64,000 bases of DNA. It comes from Lonicera japonica (lineage: Eukaryota > Streptophyta > Magnoliopsida > Dipsacales > Caprifoliaceae). Made by a program: the position numbers and the translations under genes. This document shows, one piece after another, positions 37,093 through 48,600 of the stretch. The stretch covers positions 40,294,099 to 40,358,098 of the forward strand of contig CM038470.1 in NCBI GenBank assembly GCA_021464415.1, written 5' to 3'. Position 1 is the first letter of the stretch, and every line of letters begins with the position of its first letter. The notes under the pieces are model-generated. The model saw nothing but the letters and a program-made list of their open reading frames with translations, did no database searches and was not told the origin of the DNA.

Positions 37093-38045
37093 ACGGATTA
37101 TAGAGCAAAAGACTACTAACCTTTCAAAGAAAATAAGATAATTTGATCTCTCATAGAGAAACATGATTGTGAATTTGTTTATCTGGAAAAGGTGGAAACA
37201 TATGTTCTAGATTGATTGAGAGTGTCACCCCAACCACCAAGTGTGGCCCAGTGGTCGTGACACTTGGATCAGCGTTGGGTTCGACTAGGAGATCCTCAAG
37301 TTGAATCCTGCAAAGTACAAAAACCCTTTGATAGCCAACGGCGTGCTCCTCGCTAGTAGAGATTAATCTAGGCACACAAAAGCAAGTTTGAGCACTCTGT
37401 GTTTTAGACCCAAAACAAAGGTGTCACGCCAGAGTTAAAAGTTTGTAACAAAAAGACAATTTTCCAACATTAGGACAGGAAGTAGGATCAACTATCGCGA
37501 CTATCGGTGATTAGATAGCTTATATATGAAAGATATAATTGTGAGCATATTGTTGGTGAGAGAGGAAGGAGAGGCGACAATAGTGAGAATGTGAAACATA
37601 AACCTAATTCTATAAGTTGTTCATACACACAATCTTAAATATATATACAGCGTAATTTCTAAAAAGTAATAAATAATAAGGGTGACAATAAATTTCCTAC
37701 CAAATACGATAAGAAAGGATGGGGCAATTTAAGAGGCAGTTGCCCTTACCAAATTTGGTTCTAATCGTGCCCATCAAATCCATCATTTAACAGTTTGGGC
37801 CTGACCATATAGCCCCATATTGGGGCTATATAGGGAAAGTCGTGATTGGGATACTATTTTATGCTAGTTGACCCGAACATATAGACCTGACCAGAGTCCA
37901 TAACTTAAAATAAACCGGGTATGGATCATAGTTGCACTATAATCCATTTTAGAAGCCCAAAAGGGGTAATAACGAGCCCATTAAGGGTTGCATATCCCAA
38001 GCCAGAATTGATCTTAACCAGTGGGTATCATTAATGTCGCCCATG
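37093..38045. repeat. Dispersed repeat R1, copy 2, carrying a SINE
   Basis: It aligns with 7715-8441 on both sides of the SINE. It also has small differences, such as the run around 37800-37860. No coding frame is seen. Confidence 0.7.
37233..37420 (+). mobile_element. tRNA-derived SINE with target duplication
   Basis: The 188-bp insert has an A-box-like TGGCCCAGTGG (37243-37253) and a B-box-like GGGTTCGACTAGG about 30 bp further, the internal RNA polymerase III promoter of tRNA-derived SINEs. It is flanked by near-perfect repeats GTGTCACCCCA (37222-37232) and GTGTCACGCCA (37421-37431). The related repeat copy at 7846 lacks it, which confirms the insertion. Confidence 0.82.
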
Positions 38046-38459
38046 ACCAAGTTTAATAAATCCAAAATAAATCAAAGATGTTGTACGCCATCAAGGCAAC
38101 CCAAGAAGACAAGGAATGAGGAACTTATATTTATCAAGGCACCAGCTTCTTTGCATATTTGTTTCAATAACAACCACTTATACTCAACCTACTATGTAAA
38201 GGCCATTGTACCACAACCCTATGAGGTTATAGAAAAATATGCAAGAAAAATTATAAGCATACAGGGTGTTAGAATTTGTAGTGTTGACTTATATCGAATT
38301 CAAATTCATTATGCGAGTTGTAAGTTGTGTTCTTAATTATGAGAGACGTCTTCAACAAGAATGTTTCACCTTCATTCCTTGAGGATCAAAGGTAAATCAT
38401 ATTAGAATAATGTAAGTGTAATGGTGGTTTACACAAATTAAAGTGCTAATGGTGGTACG
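38046..38459. other. Spacer without recognised feature
   Basis: It has one 100-codon frame without a known domain and with no support from other copies. Confidence 0.4.
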
Positions 38460-41400
38460 TGTAACATCTCGTGTTTAGTTTGCTCATTAATTTTCCTTCT
38501 TAAGCGTGATTTATCAAATAACCTTGCTTTGGCTAGTAATTTTTGGTTCTGAGTAGACTTATTTGGTTTTGACACCTTGAGCATGTTTTAATAGCTTAAT
38601 TACATTTGTGTGAATGATCGTTTTGCTATTTGGGTGGTCCTTATTAAATTATAGGTTTTAATCGCTCCTTAGTTGTATTTTACCCCTAAACGTAGCCTTG
38701 AGTAGTTGCATTTGGTTCCGGACATATTTTTATGAGGCAAACTCTTTTCGCAAGTCATATTAATCATATACATAAGCGTGCATGGTTAAAACGCATTTCA
38801 GATGTCCATAGTTGGATTTGGTCGGTTAACGATTATAATTGAGTTTTTTGTCGAAATGAGTTTTTGACCAACTTTGAAAGGCCGGAACTTTCTCTTTCGA
38901 TGTCCAAATGAGTTACCGTTTGAAGCGTTTGATAGATTTATTTTCCATCTACATCTTTCTTGTTATGACCGAAACTCAATTCTAGCTCCTTGTGGGTCAT
39001 AACTGAGCGCAAAGTAAGTCATTTAACTAAATATGTTCGTATTAGAGTCAAGTGTTTTGCCAGACTGTTGTCTTCAATGAATTTATGGTATTATTATGTT
39101 CATAATTTGGATAAACTCTAAGGACAAAAGTTGTAGATCTTTGAGTCCTCTTTCCGTTGATATAAAAATCGTCCAAATCGGAGTTCCGAGTGAAAAGTTA
39201 TGCACAAAACACAATAGTATGCTATAAACATTTGGCTACCCGAGTTTGACATGTTTTTAACCCTTTGAGCATTCTTGATACACCACCAATTCCGAACCTT
39301 AGAGTGAGAAAGTCAGGGGATTTCAGGGGGATTTGAAAGAGTCTTTACCTTGGGTTCAAGATTTAGCAAGAATCACCACTGTTCTTCATCTCCATCATCT
39401 TCTTCACCTTATTCACTTTAAGGAGCTTAAGGATTCTTGGAGGAGTGTGAATTCCAGCCACCTAGATCATCATCAATCTTGTCAAAATAATGTAAAGCTT
39501 CAATTCCAAGCGGGAACAATAGTATCACACATGTTTTAAATCCATTATATGTTGCATGTAAAGATTTTATAAAAGTTGGGGAAGTTTGTTACGTTCCTAA
39601 GGGTTGTATGGCATGCATTAGTTTGGGAGTTCTTAACCTTCGATTGATGATATAATATTGTTATTTATGTTGACTATAACCTATTACAATAATCAATTAA
39701 GTTTGTACACACCCAACTTATGTTTTGGATCAAAAACCCCCCAATTCGATAACTACTGCTACTAGTTATTAAGATAATGCACATATTTTGTATAAGTTGT
39801 ATAAATTCTGGAAATTAGTGATTATTAAGTACTGGGAATGAACTATAAACCATGTGAATGAGATGATGGTGATGTACATATGCCAATTGTTGACACATAC
39901 AACGAATTGGTAAATCCACATTTTCAACAATGTTATCGCTAGATTTTGAAACATAATCTTTTAATAGATTTCTTATAGATTTGTTGTATGACTTTACTTC
40001 TGCCATATATGATAGTGATGTCCAAAAGTTACACAAGCTATTGAGATGCTTATACTATGGAATTAATAAGTACCTCTCCAAGTTGAACTATTCCAAACAA
40101 AACTATATTGGAATCTCTATACAAAATACATGGTGGGATAAATGTGTGTACCGTGTGGACATCATTATGATATGAGTATTGTGATATTGAGAAATTTATA
40201 TTGTTGGTTATACACTTGCCATATGTACACCAGATACATCATTTGTGTAAAATAAATAAATAATTATCTTAAGTAAGCCTCTTTAAGTAATAGATTTAAG
40301 GGTAAGAAGATAATTTGTGAAATTTAAGTCATGAGCTATTTGTGCTAATTATGGCTGGGATTATTGATACCATATGATGTGGGTATCCTATGCGATATAT
40401 GGATAGCTTTACTTGAAACTATTATATTATTGTTGTTAATGGATTTTCCTACTTATTTTGTGTATATAAGTACATTTACGCATTTTTTAATTTGATACAT
40501 ATCTTGTATATGTATAATTCCATATATCTAATGGTTAGCGTTTGACGCATATATATTTGATATCTCAATTAGTTTGAGTTTATATAGTTTTATGATTGGC
40601 ACCATATTGTACCATTTGGTTAGTTACTCTTACCATCTTAGCCTTGGTGGTTACATGAGATATTTGTCCTTAAGGGACATAGCCTGTGTGGCTATATGAG
40701 TTACATAGCCTTGGGGGCAAACCACTAGGTAAATAGTAGTAGGGGTCCCCACCATGGGAGCGGAAATACCTGAGCCATGAGGGCTATCAACTGTGCATAG
40801 TAGATTTAAATCATAGATGGTTGACTATACGTCCTTGGAGGACGATTTTATTTCTGGGCTCTCATGCCTCATGGTTCTAGCCATGAAAAGTGAGATGTGA
40901 GTCCTATGGGAGGACACATCGTATGGTAGAAATATGGATGCCTATACTTGTTTATTATCCTTTGGATGGATTTGGATATTATTTTACGTATATGGTTTAT
41001 GATACTAATTTCCTTTAGGGGGAGATATCAAGTGTTGTGCATAGTATGTACCACTAGTTTCGATTTATGATTTTATAGTATTTTGGTATAATACTATATA
41101 TATGTATATGATATACATATAAGGAGTAAGTTGTATGAATCTCGTGGCTTTCTATTATTTTTGATATTGCACGTGTGTGCTTGACTAATTTTATTTTTTA
41201 GAAAAACTTTTATAATTCCCACTGAGCACGTGTTTGGATCACTCCTATTTTCCAAAATAGTTTTGTAGATACACTTTCTGGGTCGGCGCGAATTAGATTA
41301 ATTACCTCTGATGACCCCAGAATAGTGCTAGTGTCCTTGGAAGGATGACTTGATTTTATATGTGTAACTTTAAGTTGATTCCGTTTATATTAAATAAACA

Positions 41401-41767
41401 TTGTTTAATAATTGGTTTATGTACTTGAAGAGGTGATGTAATATTAATTATGGTAAATTGTAGTTAAGTGTTTACTCTTTTGAGAATTACATTGATATAG
41501 TAGACTTTATTCTTTGTTATAAAGACTGTGATCAAGTTTTATTTAAGAAATGACTTGATGGAAGGTCATTTATACAAATCTGGATTTTAATCAAATAGAG
41601 TAAACCATGTCGAACGTTTCTAAAATCGAAGATGCAGTGTCCTAAATTAAATTAATTGGTTTAAATTTATTCATAAAATTTTAATATCACCGACCGTCAG
41701 CGTATGACACTTGTGACAAACCAATCCTAGAGGTGAAAACCTCTAAACGGGATTTGGGGCGTCACCA
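38460..41767 (+). mobile_element. Forward G-LTR, probably solo
   Basis: It starts TGTAACATCTCG. Its terminal block ends GGGATTTGGGGCGTCACCA, with no primer site after it. Inside are AAGCGGGAAC (a damaged donor) at 39508-39517, TTCCCACTGAGCACG at 41216, TTTTGTAG ending at 41278, and CCTCTGATGACCCC at 41307. Its length, 3308 bp, agrees with the other copies. A perfect target duplication is not visible, so the precise ends may be off by a few bases. Its middle resembles the subfamily at 4813 and 10307. Confidence 0.72.
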
Positions 41768-43256
41768 TACATTTGTAAACTTTAAAAGGACTATATTTTT
41801 GAAGTGAGTGTTTTGTAGAAAAACTAGTTTAAAAGATAGTTTTATCTATTGTACATGGAGAGTAAATCAATCTAAAGTATCTCTGATCAATTTTAGTTTG
41901 GTCCAGTGTACCTAGACTAATTTTTTAAGCAAAGCAAATCGATCTGAGATTTGTCTGATCAATTCGGTTTAAGTTATAAAATTTAGACTAGTTTGTAAGA
42001 CTAGTTAGATCAATCCAATAGTTTTATGATCGATCTAAGATAAGTTGGTTCACTAAAACCTATTTTCTCAAGGAATAATCGATTTAGCTTTTCCCAGATC
42101 AATCAACCCGGTTTTATTGAATCTCGGCAATTAATCTATGTTCACACCTACATGTAGCTTTAATCATTTACCACTAAGGTTACATAATTTGTGGCAAGTT
42201 CATTACACAATTCCAATTATGTCATTGTAAGCGGTATTTCCAATTGTGATTTGAGCAATATAGAGTTTTATGATGCATTACAGACTAGTAGATTACATAA
42301 TTCATTATTGTGTGTGAAGAATTTTGTATGAAACCATTATAAGTTAGTACGAGTGAATCTTGTCTTGTATGAATTCTTTGACATGGGGGATTACGCTGCC
42401 AGGGTGTCTCGAGGATTAGTCACTCTTAGGAATGGAGACCTCACTATATCTTTTGTCATTTACTTGCTTTGTGAGATTGATTATTGATTGTTTCCTTTGT
42501 TAATTTATTAAGAACAATCATGATTTTCATAAGCAAGACTAGATAGGATTGGATAAAAGAAGCAAAAGTATAATTGATTTTACAAAATGGGTAACAAATT
42601 TTTTTCTAGACACTTTACGCAATAAACAACTTCTTTTTCTTTTTTTTTCATTTTGATACAAAATTTAATTTTAACTCCTATTTTGTTCAAAAACGTAAAG
42701 TCCATTGTTTAAAGAAAAAAGTATGATAACCATTCTTTAAAAACATGTAAAGTTCATTGTAGTTTTTGATCTTTTACCCAATAGGATTAAGTGAATTGCA
42801 TGTCACTTAGTTTTAGACAAACTTAATCCTTTTTGCAATGAAGTGAACTTGGAATATACTTTAGCAATTTACGGCCAATAAAAGGATCCAAAGCTATGGT
42901 AATAACAATGATTGTAGAGTAGGTAAATTGTTGAACTACTACCAATGGATCCAGGCCATCTAGTCGAATCTGGCCTATAAGTAATCAATGTACAATAACT
43001 TGGCCCTATTCATTATAATGGAATTTCTCAAAACTTTATCAACATGCATATTACAATGGCACCGAAGAGAGCATCCACTATGGCTTCAGTACAACATGCC
43101 TCGGAACAAAAGGCAAACCAACAAGCCACAATGTACTCAACAATAACTTGATCCCCTAAATGATGCTTTTCCAGTCCCCCCCCCCCCACACAATAATGTT
43201 GAACAAAATTCCTCCATCTTGTTATGGATACTTAATCCTCCACCCAATAACAACTG
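41768..43256. other. No gene; spaced ATCRATC motifs at 41870-42110
   Basis: 41870-42110 holds about eight ATCAATC/ATCGATC-type words at irregular spacing. It resembles the decayed palindrome zone of a G-LTR. A run of twelve C at 43176-43187 follows. 43040-43180 may be decayed copia gag. Confidence 0.4.
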
Positions 43257-43450
43257 TTCATAGATGATTACTCAAGGTACGAATACATTTACTTCATGCG
43301 ACATAAGTTTGAAGCCTTTGATAAACTCAAAGAATTATATGTAGAAACGGAGAAGCTCTATGAAAATGTATCAAATCACTAAATTAGATTATGGTGGTGA
43401 ATACCTCTTAAGAGAGTTAAAGGAATACTTATCACACAACACCAAAAAGT
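43257..43450 (+). pseudogene. copia integrase core fragment
   Basis: The plus-strand translation reads FIDDYSRYEYIYFMRHKFEAFDKLKEL, then a stop near 43380, then LDYGGEYLLRELKEYLS in another frame. These are the middle and last parts of a copia integrase catalytic core. It is not related by position to the other copia elements and is an isolated fragment. Confidence 0.75.
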
Positions 43451-43582
43451 GCTAATTAGCAGGTCATTATAGTATAGTTATTAACCGTGCCAGATTTTGG
43501 TAGGTCTTGATAAGCATGTGGCACAGTTTAAAGACATGTCTAATTTGATACTACACCTGCAACAACCCTACCTTAATTTACA

Positions 43583-46305
43583 TGATAACACCCGTAATTA
43601 AGACTTGGAGTGCTATCAACCTATCTTAGTAGGACTAAGACCAGTGTATAAGAATAATGTAAATCAACAAGAATTTGTATATCAAGAAAAAATAATCATG
43701 GGGTGCAAAAATGATACTATAACTTGTAAACATGCATCATAGATACACATGGCCAAACCATATGAACAAAAAAAATATAAACAGTCTTCAGGCTAGCCGT
43801 GGCTTCTTGGACAAAAATATAAACAGTCTTCAGAGCTATAGTATTAGAGGCTCTACTTCGTCCCACATCCTGTCGTCTCTTTGTCCTCATGGGACTCGTG
43901 AGTACCTGTAATATTTTAAGGAAACGAGGTGAGCTATACACTCAGTAGGGGTAAGTAATAACAAATGTATCATGTGTAAGACACATGTTAATTTAAAAAT
44001 CACATGTTCAGTAAACAATGCATGCATATGCCAATGCATGTTACCTCCCTTGTGTCAACCTCAGAGCCTCGTAGCCAGAATACATCCATACCGAACCAGA
44101 ATATAACATGTGCCGGCCTGCCCGAGAGGATAGTCTAATAATGATCATAGATTGGCCCATCGGCCCCAGAGAATATCAATAGATCATAATCAAGTTGGAC
44201 CACAAGTCTATCAATAGTATCATAACCATAGAGTCATCACTGCCTCGACGTTGTCTAGATTTTCTAGCTACTCACCGTTTGCTATAGATAGCCGACGCTC
44301 TGCTGCCCCCCGGAGGTTTAGGGATTTTCAACAGAAGGGCACTAGGCCATACTTATTTTCCATACTGGCTGTAATGCCCAAGTCCCACACCAGTGTGATA
44401 TTGTCTGCTTTGGACTACATGGTCCCACTCACCTTCACGATTTTTTTCTTGGCAGGGCTACATGATCCCACTCACCCTCCAAAACACGTCACACTAGTTA
44501 GGTACCAAGGTGCACATATATGGGTCTCAAGGACTCCCCCATTTTTCGATGTGGGATTTACACCGATAGGCACAAACATATACATATCTCCTTTCATCAT
44601 CAAAGGGAAACTATAAAAACATATATAGATCCATGTCGAGATCGCATCACACTCCAAACTGATATAATGATTGTAACAAGCTTTAGTCATCATGAATAAG
44701 AGGTATACGCCCACTAGACGGGCCATAAGAATAGTTCTGAACTTGCCAAGGGACCTCCAAGATTTCGGTTAACACACACAATAGTAATGTATGGTATGCA
44801 GAACATGTTATCAAACATGCAGATAAAGCAATTTATGCCATGTACATTCAAAGAAATCTCATTTCATATCTCTTGGTACACATAATTCATCAATCAACCA
44901 ATTTTAGCAATAAACATCGTTCGTACAACCAAGAGATATCTCACATAGTTCAATTTATATTGGGTGTAGGTGGTATATCTTGCCTCAAATCATGCGCTAT
45001 TAGCTATATAATTCATAAAAACAACATATACTCTTTTATACTCAAGTTTTCAAACAAATATAGATCAAACACAACGATTTTCAAGTAATAAAATTGTATT
45101 ATCAAGTTTTAAAAGCAAGGAAACACCTACCTCGTGTTTATTAGCCATATAGAAGAAAGAAAGATAAGAATCCAAGCTTCCTTCGCAGAAATCCCAAGGA
45201 AGAAGACGATGAATAGTGAAAAGAAGAAGATTTTGATAATTTAGAGCTCAAATCTTCAATCGGGAGTGAAAACAAACGACAATCACCTAAGAACCCTTCA
45301 CTTTCTCTCTCTAGAACTCTCTAAAAGTTTGTGAAAGAGAGTGGGTCGAAAAGGAGTGAAAAAGGTGATAAAACGCACTTGAAACAAACTAAGTCTGTGA
45401 ACTGTTCCGGATAAGTGATCGGAATGCCAAAAATAGAGTACCGGTCCGCAGTAAATATTTTCCCAAACTTTATACGCCGGACTGGTTTGCCAAAACTAGC
45501 ATACCAGTCCGCAGCCAAGCTTTTTTCCAAAGTGCAAACACTGGGCCGGTTTGCCAAAATACCCACGAGGGTTATGGGGGTGTTATGGGGGTGTATGGGT
45601 CGAATTGGGTGTTTTGTGGTAATAAATAGTGAGAAAATAGGGTTAAAAGGGGTTAAAATTTGATACTCAGGGCTCCATGATCGATCTTGGACCTCCCAAG
45701 ATCGATTTTGGGAGCTCTCAGCCAAAGCTTGTTTCCCACAACACTGACCACTGTTGGTATTTTGTTCATAATTTCTTGCTCGGAACTCAGATTGGGGTGA
45801 TCTTTATGTCTACGGAAAGCTAATTCAAAGACTAAAACTTACTAATTGGAAGTCTCCCAAATTCTAGATGGATAATTCCTAAAAATCCTCTGAAGACAGC
45901 GCTCTGCCGAAACACTACCGAATGACCAGATTTTACTAACCGACCTACTTCGGATGTTGTTTTGACCAACGAAGAGTACAATTGGCTTTCGGTCAAAAAA
46001 TGAAAGTTGTAGAATGGTATGAAACATAAACATAGGCAAAAATGGATAATAAATCTAATAAGAGACATTAAAGTTATGTAGCTCCAAAGTTGGCTAAAAA
46101 CCATGAATCGCGTAAGACCGAAACTCACCATTTACAACCCAAAATCCATTCAGACCACCCAAATCACTGAATGATTACTCACATTAGTGTAAGTAGCCTA
46201 ATATGACTAATAAGAAGTGATAGAATGCTATAAGGCTCCACAATCAAAGATTTCACAACACACGGTGAAATCTTTTGCAGTGGAATGAAAGTACGGGTTA
46301 TTACA
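43583..46305 (-). mobile_element. Reverse G-LTR, shorter (2.7 kb)
   Basis: The ends match as inverted repeats: TGATAACACCCGTA at 43583 and, from the other strand, TGTAATAACCCGTA at 46305. On the minus strand are a donor GAG|GTAGGTG (GT at 45130-45129), an acceptor ATATTACAG ending at 43906, a CTCTCTAGAG-type zone near 45310, two degenerate palindromes at 45675-45712, and ACCGGT/CCAGTCC palindromic text at 45435-45560. No clean 5-bp duplication is seen. Both ends share TTACATGA, which makes the exact boundary ambiguous. Confidence 0.68.
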
Positions 46306-47128
46306 TGAATGGTGAAAACGGGAGGTTTGTTAATATTGGCCAAATGCTTTTGAATCCTGGCTAGTCTCATGCTGCTTACATGTCTATATTTTGTGTGATT
46401 TAAACCCCAAATGGGGACTGAGAACATTTGAGATAAAAGGACAGCGAAAATAAGTGGAAGAAGAGGAATATATCTCATATTTTTTTAACCGTCTCTAATT
46501 CAGTGCCCAAAAGAGAGAGAAAATTAATTAAAAACCATGACCGAAAAAATAGAAAAGGAGTAACAAAAGCGACACTACTCTTTATGACCCCAAAACGGAC
46601 CAACAAGAGGAAAAATTAAAATTACCTCAAAATGTGCTGTGAATTGAAGGAGAGGTTGGTGCATGTGGGGATGCAGGTTAATTAAGCTGCACATTATTCC
46701 CCAAATACTCTCTTTCTCTCTCTGATAAAAGAAGATCATTTTCTAGTCTGCCTATATCATTACTATAGAATTAAGGGGAGAGAACGGAGGGTAGAGAGTT
46801 ATGGGACTGGGACTGGAACTGAGAGTAGAGGTGTAGAAAATTTTATAATAAAAGTGAAGTGGACCTACTTTAAAAACTAAATATTTCAAAACCTTTTTTT
46901 TTAATTTCTCAACTTGCCATACCGTTTTTGCACCGATTAAACTTCAGTAACCGACATTCGATTACTAGTAAAAATTGTTTCGTGTCAGTTCGGTTTGGTT
47001 TGGTATTTTTGTCAATCGGTTCGGGTTTTTTTCGTCGATTTTCGTTTTTTCGATAAAAAAATGCCAACCCTACTTTATAGTACGATAGTAGTGTATACTG
47101 ACATAGGAATTCAAAGGAAGGAAGGGGC
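46306..47128. other. Spacer; AT-rich, no gene
   Basis: 46985-47079 has the CGGTTTGGTTTGG / CGGTTCGGG text often seen in plant MITEs, but I cannot define two ends. Confidence 0.4.
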
Positions 47129-48600
47129 TGACGGAGACATAAATATAGGATCGTTTGATATTGCGTATAGATTGAACAAAAAGCTTTTGCTAAAACCCTA
47201 TAAGAATAAAGGGATTTCACCTTTATGGATCATGTAGAGGATCCATATGAGGAGACTAGGGTTTGAAAGCATCAGATTGCGATTTGGTCAGATTTTTTTA
47301 ATTCTCGTTGGGCTGCGAAAATCAATTGTTTTCGCCACTAAAACGTCTTCTGATAGTCCTGATTTTTCATGTTATAATAGTAACTTTACGTTCCGAACGA
47401 TATATCCAAAAATTAGCCCGATCCAACCATGCGATCAAAAGTTACGATTAATTTACGATTGCTGTGCCGAAAAACCTAAAGATCTTCTATCGTATTCCTT
47501 TCGCCATCAAATCTTGCACCGAATGTGGGATACGGTATCACCAAGATTTTCTCTTCTCTCAATAGAAAAAACCCCAACTCATGAGAATTATTATAATATA
47601 AGAAGAGACAAGCCCGGCGTATATATAAGGCTACGATAGGGACCTTAAGGAGAAATAAGTGTTTGGGCTTCCTATGGAAAGTTGGAATCCTAATTCCACT
47701 ATGAATTAGTTCCTTCCATAAATTATAATTCGCACTACTAAAGAATTATAATTGCACTCCCATCCTTATCTCAAAATTAAATTTAAAGCTCTTTGTTATT
47801 AAATACTTATTATTCTCCTCACGTTAAGATTGCAGATAACCGTCATTTAAATTAAATTACTGACAATTATATTTAAATGAGTTCTTAATCCTTGAGCCTA
47901 CCATTTAACTTATTTGACATGTCGGATTAACATAATCTACCTGCAGGGTTTAACATGATCAAAACTTATAAGCTTCTCAAGGGGCTATCATCAATCCCTA
48001 TACCGGGACGTGGATTCCGTCAATAATTAATATTCATCATACATATAGTGTCGTCATCTAATTCACGAAGATTATTGATCCATAAATGAATCTCACTCTT
48101 AATGAGTCAAAACAACAAACACTGTATATATATGTCTATTAGTTATTTCAAGATTAAGAGCATAAGTAATCATAATAATCATGGGATTTTAAATTGTTTT
48201 ATATAGTCAGTATAAAAACAATTAACCCAAACTGATCCTATTCAATACACACAAAGTGTACTAGCACAATGAGTTAAAACTATACCGTTTCATGTAGTTA
48301 AGATAAACTACTAAAACTTGTGCTACAATCCTACTGATGGGTGTCCAATTCCATCTAAGACTGTGAACCATTAAACTTATATTCCACAAGAACCGATGAT
48401 ATGATATTATGTGTGTAAGTTATACTCTACACACCAAATCATATACTATATGGAATAAAAGACACACACATGCACAATATTTAAATAAATAATATAATGC
48501 AACCATTGTCTATAAAGATTCTCATTAAACTAGTAAAACCAAGGTTATAACATATCTAAACCAACATGAAAATTATGGCTTTTAGTATATCACTCTAACA
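47129..48600 (-). repeat. LTR A (3' LTR) of copia array Y
   Basis: It is 1472 bp. In plus-strand reading it starts TGACGGAGACATAAAT and ends CTCTAACA. The polypurine tract complement ATCTCCCACTT follows at 48601. It is the outer 3' LTR of a minus-strand element. Upstream five bases are GGGGC; the matching duplication would lie beyond the window. Confidence 0.9.

Noticed and set aside
37240..37320. A functional tRNA gene
   Set aside because: A- and B-box-like words are present, but the sequence cannot form a cloverleaf and it sits inside a SINE with target duplications.
44251..44616. An open frame of 121 codons on the plus strand
   Set aside because: It is antisense within the reverse G-LTR at 43583-46305, with no domain and no conservation.
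43558..46305. TGCAACAACCCTAC at 43558 as the start of the reverse G-LTR
   Set aside because: The start at 43583 matches the opposite end much better (TGATAACACCCGTA against TGTAATAACCCGTA).
46985..47079. CGGTTTGGTTTGG-type text suggesting another MITE
   Set aside because: Only one plausible end (GCCAACCCTAC) is visible. The partner end near 46826 is too weak to define an element.
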